Origin: a virus
Strand: one strand, 5' to 3'
DNA length: 36,369 nucleotides
IMG/VR virus record: IMGVR_UViG_3300045125_000108
Span: 1-36,369 of that record
A program made the position numbers and the translations under genes. The stretch's first letter is position 1; each line of letters begins with the position of its first letter. Of the stretch, positions 26,489-32,991 are shown piece by piece. Below the pieces are notes generated by a model, which did no database searches, was not told where the DNA came from, and worked only from the letters and a program-made list of their open reading frames with translations.

Positions 26489-26505
26489 AATAAAAAGGAC
26501 AGAAA

Positions 26506-26632
26506 ATGAAATTACCAAATAAAGAAAGAATAAAAAGAGTTTTGGAATTGCGCAGAGTCAAATGCCGCAACTCCAATAAAATCTAAAAAAATTTATTCAC
26601 GAAAACGAAAACATAAAAATAAAACTGGTTGA
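26506..26632 (+). CDS. small basic protein, one frameshift
   Basis: About 41 residues. MKLPNKERIKRV, then after a break near 26542 AESNAATPIKSKK and YSRKRKHKNKTG. Very basic C-terminus, so a nucleic-acid-binding peptide is possible. AAAAAGGA precedes ATG 26506. Its stop lies inside the first palindrome of the next DnaA-box element. Confidence 0.5.
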
Positions 26633-26737
26633 AATTTCAACCAGCCCGCAACACTGCGGGGTTTTCCACAGGGTTACGGGCAGCTGTGGATAACCCTGGA
26701 TTTTTGTGATAAATCTCACAAATGTTGCGACACGCCG
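26625..26737. repeat. DnaA-box intergenic element, copy 3 (inverted box)
   Basis: Starts with the perfect 20-bp palindrome CTGGTTGAAATTTCAACCAG, then a CCCGCA/TGCGGG hairpin, a degenerate box TTTTCCACA (26662-26670) and an inverted perfect box TGTGGATAA (26685-26693), and ends with CGACACGCCG. Here CAGGGTTA and TAACCCTG also pair, so the boxes can form a cruciform. The left GGCGTGTCG end is missing. Confidence 0.75.
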
Positions 26738-26752
26738 ATACTAAAATTGAAA

Positions 26753-26775
26753 TTGTCAGTAGCCTAGTGTAAAAT
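26753..26775 (+). promoter_or_regulatory. short-spaced promoter, copy 7
   Basis: TTGTCA, 11 nt, TAAAAT, then AACGAAAGGAAAA before ATG 26806. Confidence 0.7.
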
Positions 26776-26805
26776 ACCGATATCAAACAAACGAAAGGAA
26801 AATAA

Positions 26806-27057
26806 ATGTTAGACACAACAAATTGGGCAAGTTATCCGTTCACCGTAAATGGAGTAGATTTTGTATCTAAAGTAGATAAAGATAGTAGTATGTATAAGCA
26901 AGTATCTAGAGTACCTAATGATATATTTATATCTATGAATCACAGGCGTATTCTAGAACTTATCGGTAATCCAACCGAGTTTTCTTATGATGAACTATCT
27001 ATTGAGTTAGATAGAATAAATGAAGGCGCAAGTCAAGCCCTACTCTGCTTAGCGTAA
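26806..27057 (+). CDS. hypothetical protein
   Basis: 83 residues, intact. MLDTTNWASYPFTVNGVDFV, then helices in SMNHRRILELIGNPTEFSYD and IELDRINEGASQALLCLA. Alpha/beta; no recognised family. Single-gene unit between two short-spaced promoters; leader AACGAAAGGAAAATAA before ATG fixes the start. Confidence 0.65.
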   Translation: MLDTTNWASYPFTVNGVDFVSKVDKDSSMYKQVSRVPNDIFISMNHRRILELIGNPTEFSYDELSIELDRINEGASQALLCLA

Positions 27058-27059
27058 AA

Positions 27060-27091
27060 ATGTCGGTGGGTAGGTGTATAATCTACCCACC
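27060..27091 (+). promoter_or_regulatory. short-spaced promoter, copy 8, with the -10 in a hairpin loop
   Basis: ATGTCG, 11 nt, perfect TATAAT (27077-27082). The inverted repeat GGTGGGTAG / CTACCCACC (27065-27091) places the -10 in its 9-nt loop. This could be an operator, or a terminator for the upstream gene fused to the promoter. Confidence 0.7.
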
Positions 27092-27112
27092 ACTAAACGA
27101 AAAGGAAATCAA

Positions 27113-27391
27113 ATGCTATCAACCGCAACCGCTATTATCGAAGCCGTAACAGATACCATAATGGAAGATGAAATTATGGATTTAGCAAGATTTATTGCTC
27201 ATAAGAGAAATGAACTTTCTGATGATGATTTTGCTAAAGCAATTTATCTTTATTCAGGTATGCTATCGTCTAATACTGCTGATAAAGTAACTAAGATTTT
27301 ACTTTCACCAATGGAAGTCCAACAACTAATGATGTCTATTGATGAAATGGAACAACTAAGAAATGAAATACTAGGAGAGGAAAATAACTAA
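27113..27391 (+). CDS. hypothetical helical protein
   Basis: 92 residues from ATG 27113, set by AAACGAAAAGGAAA just upstream; an in-frame GTG at 27074 lies within the promoter. MLSTATAIIEAVTDTIMEDE, RFIAHKRNELSDDDFAKAI and LSPMEVQQLMMSIDEMEQLR are strongly helical. No known domain. TAATG coupling to the next gene. Confidence 0.6.
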   Translation: MLSTATAIIEAVTDTIMEDEIMDLARFIAHKRNELSDDDFAKAIYLYSGMLSSNTADKVTKILLSPMEVQQLMMSIDEMEQLRNEILGEENN

Positions 27392-27676
27392 TGGGAACTA
27401 ATCTTGCTTATGACCTTAGCGTCAGATGAACTAAACTTAGATTTAGAAACTGCTATCGGATACCACTTACAGGGTAATCACTATCCGCCCGTCCCGTTGT
27501 CAATGGTGCAACCATGCATAGATGCTATTGATGCTTACTATGAAGATGCCTATGATCGTGAGATTGAAATGCCCGAAGGCGTATCATACAAAGGAAGGGA
27601 TACTGCCCCTGCTTAGGCTATTGTAGAACAGCACCACTTAGATGCATGGCTACCACAGGAGGACTACGATGAGTAA
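27391..27676 (+). CDS. hypothetical acidic protein with an in-frame TAG
   Basis: About 94 residues. MGTNLAYDLSV, a frame break near 27420, then DELNLDLETAIGYHLQGNHY and CIDAIDAYYEDAYDREIEMP. The frame meets TAG at 27614-27616 after GRDTAPA but stays open for 19 more codons (AIVEQHHLDAWLPQEDYDE) to a TAA that overlaps the next gene in the usual way. Either the TAG is a misread codon or the last 19 residues come from readthrough. The tight spacing to the next ATG supports the longer form. Confidence 0.5.
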
Positions 27677-27809
27677 TCTTTATTCTATTTTAGCTGAGAT
27701 GCACCCAAATGGAGATTTTACAGAAAATGACCTATGGGAGGCTATTGCTGAGTCTGAGGGATTAGATGTAAACGAGATCATGGATCAGGATCTAACAGAA
27801 TACTTGTGA
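27669..27809 (+). CDS. small acidic helical protein
   Basis: 46 residues (MSNLYSILAEMHPNGDFTEN, then LWEAIAESEGLDVNEIMDQD), intact, with AGGAGG 6-7 nt upstream, one of the few canonical ribosome sites here. No family recognised. Confidence 0.6.
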   Translation: MSNLYSILAEMHPNGDFTENDLWEAIAESEGLDVNEIMDQDLTEYL

Positions 27810-27856
27810 GATAAATCACACAATAACTTTCTCAAATAATGAGATTGGGGAGGAAA

Positions 27857-27879
27857 TTGTCAGACCTACCCTGTATAAT
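27857..27879 (+). promoter_or_regulatory. short-spaced promoter, copy 9
   Basis: TTGTCA, 11 nt, perfect TATAAT, then ATCGAAAGGAAAC before ATG 27904. Confidence 0.75.
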
Positions 27880-27903
27880 AATTGACCTATCGAAAGGAAA
27901 CAA

Positions 27904-28056
27904 ATGAGCACAACGCTATCAGTAGGACAAACCTACACAACTACACAAAGCAAAATCACTGGGACTATCAAGGAAATCCATAAGCACCCGTCAGGCGTAA
28001 ATCGTCTATTGCTTGATGTAAATGGAACAGAACGCTGGACAAGCGTATCTAACTAA
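27904..28056 (+). CDS. small beta-strand protein, paralogue of the 25322 gene
   Basis: 50 residues, intact: MSTTLSVGQTYTTTQSKITG, then IKEIHKHPSGVNRLLLDVNG and ERWTSVSN. It shares the V-G-x-T-Y / T-G-x-I / H-P / R-x-x-x-x-V framework with the protein at 25322. A small beta-barrel is likely. Single-gene unit with its own promoter. Confidence 0.65.
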   Translation: MSTTLSVGQTYTTTQSKITGTIKEIHKHPSGVNRLLLDVNGTERWTSVSN

Positions 28057-28063
28057 TCAAATA

Positions 28064-28101
28064 GCAGGGCTCACCGAAATGTCGGTGGGCTCTGCTACAA
28101 T
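28064..28101 (+). promoter_or_regulatory. short-spaced promoter, copy 10, in a long hairpin
   Basis: ATGTCG (28079-28084), 11 nt, TACAAT. The 14-bp near-perfect inverted repeat GCAGGGCTCACCGA / TCGGTGGGCTCTGC (28064-28095) includes the -35-like element and reaches the -10. It could end the upstream transcript while starting the next. Confidence 0.65.
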
Positions 28102-28130
28102 TACCAACTCAACCAAACGAAAGGAAAAAA

Positions 28131-28554
28131 ATGGCTAGAAATGGCAAAGCGATAAATGTAAAAATCGCTACAACTAAAGTAATCAAGGCACTAGAGGGTG
28201 CGTTGGCTAAGTTAGATAACGAGTATGCTTCACAAGAAGCAAATCAGGCTAAAGTACGATAAAGCAGTAAAGGCTTGGAATAAAGAGGTTGGCTAAGTTA
28301 GCACTTGCTCAAATCGCTAAGGCAGAAAACTCTATCAGCAAACAAACGCTACAATGGCGAAATAAATGTTGATTTTAATTTACCTGCTGGAACTATTACT
28401 CTACCTGCTGAACCTAAAAGGATTTTCTACAAATCCACGAGTGGCAGTATCGTGAGCAAAAGAGGAAATTGAGAACGCAATTCGTATTCTCAAAATGACC
28501 GATGAGGAAGTAGTCAATACTTCTACTTACAACGCTATCGCTAGATACTTGTAA
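28131..28554 (+). CDS. hypothetical protein of actinophage type, frameshifted
   Basis: About 140 residues. MARNGKAINVKIATTKVIKA, LEGALAKLDNEYASQEANQA, then YDKAVKAWNKEV and LALAQIAKAEN (coiled coil), a strand-rich INVDFNLPAGTITLPAEPKR, and EEIENAIRILKMTDEEVVNT. I recognise this arrangement from actinophage early genes, without a named function. Breaks near 28255, 28295, 28340 and 28430 fit read errors in A-runs. AAACGAAAGGAAAA precedes the ATG. Confidence 0.6.
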
Positions 28555-28561
28555 TAATAGC

Positions 28562-28597
28562 GGGGGCTAGACAAAATCTAGCCCCCAATGCTATAAT
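28562..28597 (+). promoter_or_regulatory. terminator hairpin fused to a promoter
   Basis: A perfect 10-bp stem GGGGGCTAGA / TCTAGCCCCC (28562-28586) is followed by TGCTATAAT. Here the TTGTCA element is absent; a TAGACA inside the stem lies 18 nt from TATAAT, giving a more normal sigma70 spacing. Confidence 0.65.
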
Positions 28598-28626
28598 TCT
28601 TATTCCTACTAACAGAAAGTAATAAA

Positions 28627-28884
28627 ATGAAAAATCGTTTTCGTGTTGAAATCTATGATGCTAATAAATTAAATGATGTAACTATTTATTCAGAACAAGG
28701 TGTTGATAAAGAATACTTAACTGAAATTGTATTCTCTAACTTGTCAAAGTTTTCTGGAAATGTAAAAGCATACGTGTATGATGAATTAAAGAAGACTAAA
28801 ACTGTTGCGTTATTTTTACCTGAAGCAACTGTAATGAAATATAAACCAAAACAATTAACTAGGATTGAACTAGGATTGATTTAA
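28627..28884 (+). CDS. hypothetical protein
   Basis: 85 residues, intact: MKNRFRVEIYDANKLNDVTI, EQGVDKEYLTEIVFSNLSKF and LFLPEATVMKYKPKQLTRIE. Alternating strands and helices suggest a small ferredoxin-like fold. No family recognised. Only a weak ribosome site (GAAAG) is present. Confidence 0.6.
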   Translation: MKNRFRVEIYDANKLNDVTIYSEQGVDKEYLTEIVFSNLSKFSGNVKAYVYDELKKTKTVALFLPEATVMKYKPKQLTRIELGLI

Positions 28885-28890
28885 AAGCTT

Positions 28891-28925
28891 GGGGCGGGAT
28901 CCTGATTCCCTTCTAGTCCCGCCCC
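28891..28925 (+). terminator. GC-rich terminator-like hairpin
   Basis: A perfect 9-bp stem GGGGCGGGA / TCCCGCCCC with a 17-nt loop directly after the 28627 gene. No U-run follows, so termination would need help. Confidence 0.55.
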
Positions 28926-28935
28926 ATCCTGTTGG

Positions 28936-29006
28936 GCCCGCAATAGCTAAGGGGTTATCCACAGGGTTACGACAGTTATCCACAACCCCTGAAATTTTGT
29001 GAGATT
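28936..29006. repeat. DnaA-box intergenic element, copy 4
   Basis: GCCCGCAATAGCTAAGG, then perfect DnaA boxes TTATCCACA at 28955-28963 and 28976-28984 (21 bp apart) around a GGTTACG core, then CCCCTGAAATTTTGTGA. It lacks the GGCGTGTCG/CGACACGCC ends. The first 17 bases recur exactly at 30245. Confidence 0.8.
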
Positions 29007-29018
29007 AATCACATCAGA

Positions 29019-29042
29019 CAATTCGGACATTTAACTAGTTAA
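29019..29042. promoter_or_regulatory. third operator-like repeat plus palindrome
   Basis: CAATTCGGACATT is the reverse complement of the 23191/23243 repeat. It runs into the perfect palindrome TTAACTAGTTAA (29031-29042), 8 bp before the next promoter. Both could bind regulators of the DUF932 gene. Confidence 0.5.
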
Positions 29043-29050
29043 TCTTTACA

Positions 29051-29073
29051 ATGTCAGACCCCTATGTTATACT
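29051..29073 (+). promoter_or_regulatory. short-spaced promoter, copy 11
   Basis: ATGTCA, 11 nt (GACCCCTATGT), TATACT, then AATCGAAAGGAAAA before ATG 29105. Confidence 0.75.
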
Positions 29074-29104
29074 CAGTTAATCAACCAATCGAAAGGAAAA
29101 AAAT

Positions 29105-30117
29105 ATGGCTCATAATCTTGAAGTCGAAAATGGCGAAGTTGCTTTTGCATTGCGTGGCGCACCTGCATGGCATAATCTCGCAAACCGCATCTTTAATCAG
29201 GATGAGGATGTTACAACTCAAATGATGTTAGATGAGGCAAAATTATCTAACTGGGATGTTCGCTTGTCTCCCTATCACAAATCACATTGACGAGTCTTGG
29301 AATGATGTTTCAAATTCGTCTCTAGTTGTTCGCACAAATCCATTTAATGGCGGAACTGATGTTCTTGCAACTGTTGGAAAGCGTTACAAGCCTGTGCAGA
29401 ATGAAGAATTGTTTGCATTTGCTGATGCTATTCATGACGCTAACGCTGATTGCCGTTGGGAGTCTGCTGGCTCATCTGCGTAGTGGTAAAGTTGTGTTTG
29501 GAACTGTAGATATTCCTCGCACAATGGTATTAGACCCACAAGGTGCTAATGACCAAACTAAACTTTATTTAATTGTTTGGACATCTCATGACGGGTCTGT
29601 TGCTGTTCAGGCAGCCGTTACCCCTGTTCGTGTAGTTTGCCAAAACACTTTGAACCTTGCAATGCGTAATGCTAAGCAATCATTCAAAATTCGTCACACT
29701 CAATCTGTTGAGGGTCGCATCCAAGTTGCTCGTGAGACTCTTGGGCTTGCTCTTGGATACTTTGATGAATTTGAGAAAGAAGCGCAGGGCTTATTTAATC
29801 AAGCAATTACTGATGCTCAATTCTCAGAACTTGATCAAAACAATTTATCCTAAGCCTGATAAGGATGCGTCAAAAGTTGCAATCACTAAGTGGGAAAATA
29901 AAGTTGTTTTGCTTGATGATTTGTATCATAACTCACCAACTAACGCTAATGTTAAGGGCACTAAGTGGGGTGCGTTTAATGCACTTACTGAACGCCTAGA
30001 TTATTATCCGTTCAGGTCGTGGCAATTCTGAAACACTAATGGCGGGTGCAAGTGGTTTTGACCCTAATCTTAACCGCAGAAAAAAATAAAATTCTTAAGT
30101 TGGTTAAATCCTTCTAA
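29105..30117 (+). CDS. DUF932 / phage-plasmid-like protein (TIGR03299), frameshifted
   Basis: About 335 residues. Marks of the family: an N-terminal FALRGAPAWHNLANRIF, SSLVVRTNPFNGGTDVLATV with GKRYKPVQNEELFAFADAI, then LYLIVWTSHDGSVAVQAAVT, PVRVVCQNTLNLAMRNAKQ, IRHTQSVEGRIQVARETLGL, and KWGAFNALTERLDYY followed by a short C-terminus (NKILKLVKSF). These proteins are widespread in phages and conjugative plasmids, and their exact function is unsettled. Frames break near 29275, 29480, 29850, 30010 and 30085. Largest gene of the rightward region, with its own promoter and nearby operator-like sites. Confidence 0.8.
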
Positions 30118-30158
30118 AGAAAAAATCCTGAGCAAGATTTAAAACTGCTCACCATATT

Positions 30159-30233
30159 GGTCCGTTAGCTCAGTTGGTTAGAGCGCTACCCTGTCACGGT
30201 AGAGGTCGACGGGTTCAAGTCCGTTATGGATCG
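30159..30233 (+). tRNA. tRNA-Asp (anticodon GTC)
   Basis: A full cloverleaf: acceptor GGTCCGT pairing ATGGATC with two G-U pairs, D arm TAGCTCAGTTGGTTAGAGC, anticodon stem CTACC/GGTAG with loop CTGTCAC, and T arm GACGGGTTCAAGTCCGTT. Anticodon GTC reads aspartate codons. CCA is not encoded. Confidence 0.93.
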
Positions 30234-30244
30234 CACTAATGAAT

Positions 30245-30300
30245 GCCCGCAATAGCTAAGGAGCCAAATTGATGTGTTACGGATCACATATAAAACCCCT
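30245..30300. repeat. decayed copy of the DnaA-box element
   Basis: It begins with the same 17 bases as copy 4 (GCCCGCAATAGCTAAGG), keeps a GTTACGG core and an ACCCCTTGAAATTTG end, but both TTATCCACA boxes are lost or badly altered. A promoter follows at once, as with the intact copies. Confidence 0.6.
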
Positions 30301-30306
30301 TGAAAT

Positions 30307-30330
30307 TTGTCAGTGCCTGGGGTGTATAAT
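30307..30330 (+). promoter_or_regulatory. short-spaced promoter, copy 12
   Basis: TTGTCA, 12 nt, perfect TATAAT, and only 7 nt to ATG 30338, so a leaderless transcript is possible. The extra spacer base may be a read error in a G-run. Confidence 0.6.
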
Positions 30331-30337
30331 TCTCGTC

Positions 30338-30427
30338 ATGATAACGAAATGGAATAAGTATACATATGATGAACACAGGACGACTGTGACTGCATTAATT
30401 GAGGTTACTACATTTAGAGGGGACTGA
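30338..30427 (+). CDS. short protein, probably broken by a read error
   Basis: Readable frame of 29 codons (MITKWNKYTYDEHRTTVTAL, then EVTTFRGD). After one break near 30415 a second frame continues as TEAKILTYLACNESPYTLLS, which looks coding, up to the next promoter. The true gene may be about 45 residues. No family recognised. Confidence 0.4.
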   Translation: MITKWNKYTYDEHRTTVTALIEVTTFRGD

Positions 30428-30476
30428 GGCAAAGATTCTTACATACCTCGCATGTAATGAATCGCCATATACATTA

Positions 30477-30499
30477 TTGTCAGTGGTCGATGCTACAAT
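30477..30499 (+). promoter_or_regulatory. short-spaced promoter, copy 13
   Basis: TTGTCA, 11 nt, TACAAT, then AACGAAAGGGA before ATG 30524. An open frame runs through it but is not the gene start. Confidence 0.7.
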
Positions 30500-30523
30500 T
30501 ACACCAACAAACGAAAGGGAACA

Positions 30524-30909
30524 AATGACAACAACAATGGAATCAACAGAGATGCAGGACCGCATCAAACAACTCGAGGAGCACATCTCTAAAGTAACTC
30601 AGCGTTCATATACTGAATCTGCAGAACGTAATCGCATGCGTAATGAGATGCAGGAATGGACATTAGAGCAATTAGATGAAGATTCAATTACAGAATCACA
30701 GGCTGAAGAAATTGCTAGCATCTGTGAAGCTTTGAACTTGCTAAAGAGTTTGAGGTTGAAGTAACAGTTATGTAATTCAGCAACAGTTATTGCTCGTAAT
30801 GAAGAGCAAGCACAGAACGCAATCTATGATAGTTGACTTTGATACAGTCGATTACAATACAGATTCAATTAGATATATGTCTTCTAGCATTGATAGAGTG
30901 GAAGTCTAA
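30524..30909 (+). CDS. coiled-coil hypothetical protein, frameshifted
   Basis: About 128 residues. MTTTMESTEMQDRIKQLEEH and RSYTESAERNRMRNEMQEWT form a coiled coil. Then QLDEDSITESQAEEIASICE and, after breaks near 30735, 30775 and 30830, ATVIARNEEQAQNAIYD, VDFDTVDYNTDSIRYMSS and SIDRVEV. I recognise the arrangement from actinophages, with no assigned function. Its TAA overlaps the next ATG (TAATG). Confidence 0.6.
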
Positions 30910-31098
30910 TGTACTTTGAATTCACCGCTCCTGATAGGCTATCCTTGGAGATGGCCTATTGGGATGCACAAATCACTGGGACTAGACCCACAAGCAATGC
31001 CACCATTGACATTCAACATTGGAACTGGTAGTATTGAGAAAGTAAGTCGGATTCGAGATAAGTTTAATCTAGTTGAAACTTATGTCATCAGACTATGA
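30909..31098 (+). CDS. hypothetical protein, one frameshift
   Basis: About 62 residues: MYFEFTAPDRLSLEMAYWDA, then after a break near 30985 QAMPPLTFNIGTGSIEKVSR and IRDKFNLVETYVIRL. Predicted alpha/beta. Coupled by TAATG at its start and followed closely by the next start. No family recognised. Confidence 0.55.
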
Positions 31099-31126
31099 AC
31101 CGACAGGATATCACAAGGAGTTAAGA

Positions 31127-31284
31127 ATGGATTACCAAGATGGATTTCGAAGACGGTGTTAAAGTTTGCTCGTGAGGTTATTATTGCTAACATTAGGTTA
31201 TGGGCTGAATCGTCAGATGATGGTCAGGTATATGATGACATCGCAGATCAAATTGAATTCGGAAAGGTAGACTATGACCTCTGA
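31127..31284 (+). CDS. hypothetical acidic protein, frameshifted
   Basis: About 51 residues: MDYQDGF, EDGVK, then FAREVIIANIRLWAESSDDG and QVYDDIADQIEFGKVDYDL. ATG 31127 has AAGGAG 6 nt upstream. Breaks near 31148 and 31165. It overlaps the DUF7455-like gene by about 10 bases. Confidence 0.5.
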
Positions 31285-31475
31285 GGATCTAACTACGATG
31301 GATTGGCATGTGATCAATGTAATTCAGCTCAAGCTATGTATTTAGTTAAACTAGTTAGATGGGGAGCTTTACTTTTGTGGGCACCATTTATAATGAAAAT
31401 AAGGAGGCCCTTGACAAGGTCGCCTATGAAATTGTAGAATTAAACAAGGTCGAGGAAAGCACCAAGACCAACTAG
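31274..31475 (+). CDS. DUF7455-like zinc-ribbon protein, frameshifted
   Basis: About 66 residues. LACDQCNSAQAMYLVKL followed by YFCGHHYNENKEALDKVAYE is the C-x-x-C...C-G-H-H zinc ribbon of DUF7455, a family that is, to my knowledge, confined largely to Actinobacteria and their phages. It is the best single marker of the host group here. Breaks near 31290, 31352 and 31370. Function unknown; a small regulatory or adaptor role is likely. Confidence 0.7.
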
Positions 31476-31495
31476 AAAGTGAGCGGATATAAGAA

Positions 31496-31918
31496 ATGGG
31501 AGACAGAGCAAATTTTGGTTTCGTTCAACCAAGTGGAAACACAATTGTACTCTACGGACACTGGGCTGGGCATCAGATATGTTAGAGTAACTTAGCGGAG
31601 GCTGTTGCTAAGGCTGCAGTCCACGTTGGAATGACCCATCATATGCAACACGCATTGCTATTAGCAACATGATTGGCGATGTCATGGGGTATGGAAACTG
31701 GCTGGGGCCTGCAGGTAAATGAAATCTCAGGACAATGAGCACAAGATTCCTATAGTCGACTGGGCTAGCAATATACTTTTAGTCTTCATGAAGAGGATGA
31801 TCACATTATACACGAATCTAATAAAGTTACGTGGCATGAAGAATGAAGCAATCTTCACAATGGACCTCTCAGAGCATTCTGTGAGAAGTATGCCCTGGAA
31901 GAAATGCTAGTCAACTAA
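31496..31918 (+). CDS. conserved actinophage hypothetical protein, frameshifted
   Basis: About 135 residues: MGDRANFGFVQPSGNTIVLY, then GHWAGHQML, DPSYATRIAISNMIGDVMG, TGWGLQVNEIS, DNEHKIPIVDWAS and a FTMDLSE end. I know the GDRANFGF...LYGHWAGH...GWGLQVNE...HKIPIVDW set as a conserved actinophage protein without a named function. Its beta-rich profile with conserved Trp/His residues suggests ligand binding. At least five breaks; stop at 31916-31918. Confidence 0.65.
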
Positions 31919-31924
31919 TTTTGG

Positions 31925-32092
31925 TATAATAATGATCTAGGTCAAGCTGGACCTTATCATTAATTTAAGGTGCGGCTAATTAGGGGAATCCCTCAAGTCG
32001 CTAAGTAAAGCAGCGTTTACTTAATTCCTTTCGTTCTGCTAGCAGCCTTACTATCTTAAAGATCCCTCAGCTGCAAGCTGGGATTTTTTATT
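31925..32092 (+). ncRNA. candidate structured small RNA
   Basis: About 165 bp without a gene, framed by an extended -10 (TGGTATAAT, -10 at 31925-31930) and an intrinsic terminator (32062-32089). In between: a hairpin AATGAT..AGGTC / GACCT..ATCATT (31931-31961), then a two-part stem GGAAT / ATTCC around AAGTAAA / TTTACTT (31985-32028), and a CTGCTAGCAG palindrome. The first hairpin may instead terminate the upstream gene. No match to a riboswitch class that I know. Confidence 0.4.
32062..32089 (+). terminator. rho-independent terminator
   Basis: Stem ATCCC(TC)AGCT / AGCTGGGAT with loop GCA and a two-base bulge, then TTTTTT. Ends the 31.9 kb transcript. Confidence 0.75.
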
Positions 32093-32160
32093 GCCCGCAA
32101 AAGACAAGAGGGTAGCATATGATTGTTTACGACTGTCAATATATTTTCCCTGAAATTTCA
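32092..32160. repeat. decayed copy of the DnaA-box element
   Basis: GCCCGCAAAAGACAAGAGGG matches the start of copy 2 (GCCCGCAAAAGAGAGGGG), a TTTACGAC core and a CCCTGAAATTTCAC end remain, but no good TTATCCACA. Next to it lies the next promoter. An open frame over this stretch (32119-32304) is rejected as a gene. Confidence 0.5.
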
Positions 32161-32210
32161 CAATATGAGACAAGCTTGTCAGATCCATGTGATGCACATC
32201 ATATAGACAA

Positions 32211-32234
32211 TTGTCGGTGGTGCAATTATATAAT
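32211..32234 (+). promoter_or_regulatory. short-spaced promoter, copy 14
   Basis: TTGTCG, 12 nt, TATAAT, then ATCGAAAGGAAAA before ATG 32258. Confidence 0.7.
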
Positions 32235-32257
32235 AGGAATCTATCGAAAGGAAAATT

Positions 32258-32991
32258 ATGCCAAATTGGTGTTACAATGGATTAACTATAGAGGGAAATC
32301 CTGAATCTGTAAAGAAGTTAATGGAACAAATGAATAAGCCATTTAAGAAAAAGCATGACAACTGGAATATGGAAACAGGTAAAATGGAAATTACTCAAAC
32401 TCTATATCTAAATCCAATATTTGCATTTCATCAATATCTATAATCATTTAGAGGACAGGTATTACTGATGAGCAATATATTCAACAACCCGACCATTCTC
32501 TTCCATATTGCAGAAGCATTGCAATTTAAGGGAAATCATTGGTATGACTTTAATAGTTCGTGAATGGGGAACTAAATGGGATGTTGCTGTATCAGATGAT
32601 AATAAGTATCCTGATACAACTGATGGAAGATACTCCTAATGGTGAGAATCATGTAGTTCATTATAATTTTCAAACTGCTTGGTCCCCACCGTTTCCTGCT
32701 ATATCTAAACTATCTAAACAATATCCTAATCTACTCTTTACTTTATCATATGAGGAAGAAACAGGTTGGGGTGGGGAATGTGAGTTCCTACGTGGAGAAC
32801 AAATATCAGATTCATCATATGGTTGGATGTGTCGTGAATGCGAACATACAGAAGAAGATACTCCATATTGTGAAGAATGTGAATTTGATATGTGTCCGTC
32901 ATGTGGCTACGGAGAGCCAATGGACGAAGACCGTGCAAAATGTCAGACCCATGGTGTAGAATCATCTCCTACAGAAAAGGCGGAAGCATGA
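32258..32991 (+). CDS. YubB/DUF1281-like protein with C-terminal zinc fingers, frameshifted
   Basis: About 240 residues. It starts MPNWCYNGLTIEGNPESVKK, the hallmark of the YubB ferredoxin-like family of phages and plasmids, followed by the other conserved parts: HWYDFNSREWGTKWD, VVHYNFQTAWSPPFPAISKL and LLFTLSYEEETGWGGECEF. An extra C-terminal region has CRECEHTEEDTPYCEECE and DMCPSCGYGEPMDEDRAKC, two likely zinc fingers. Role of the family unknown. Breaks near 32430-32470, 32560 and 32625. Start and leader agree with the promoter pattern. Confidence 0.75.

Noticed and set aside
32176-32202. Another TTGTCA before the YubB-like gene
   Set aside because: No -10 box lies at the 11-12 nt distance; the copy at 32211 fits the gene better.
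32119-32304. 61-codon frame before the YubB-like gene
   Set aside because: It spans a decayed intergenic repeat and a promoter, and lacks a ribosome site.
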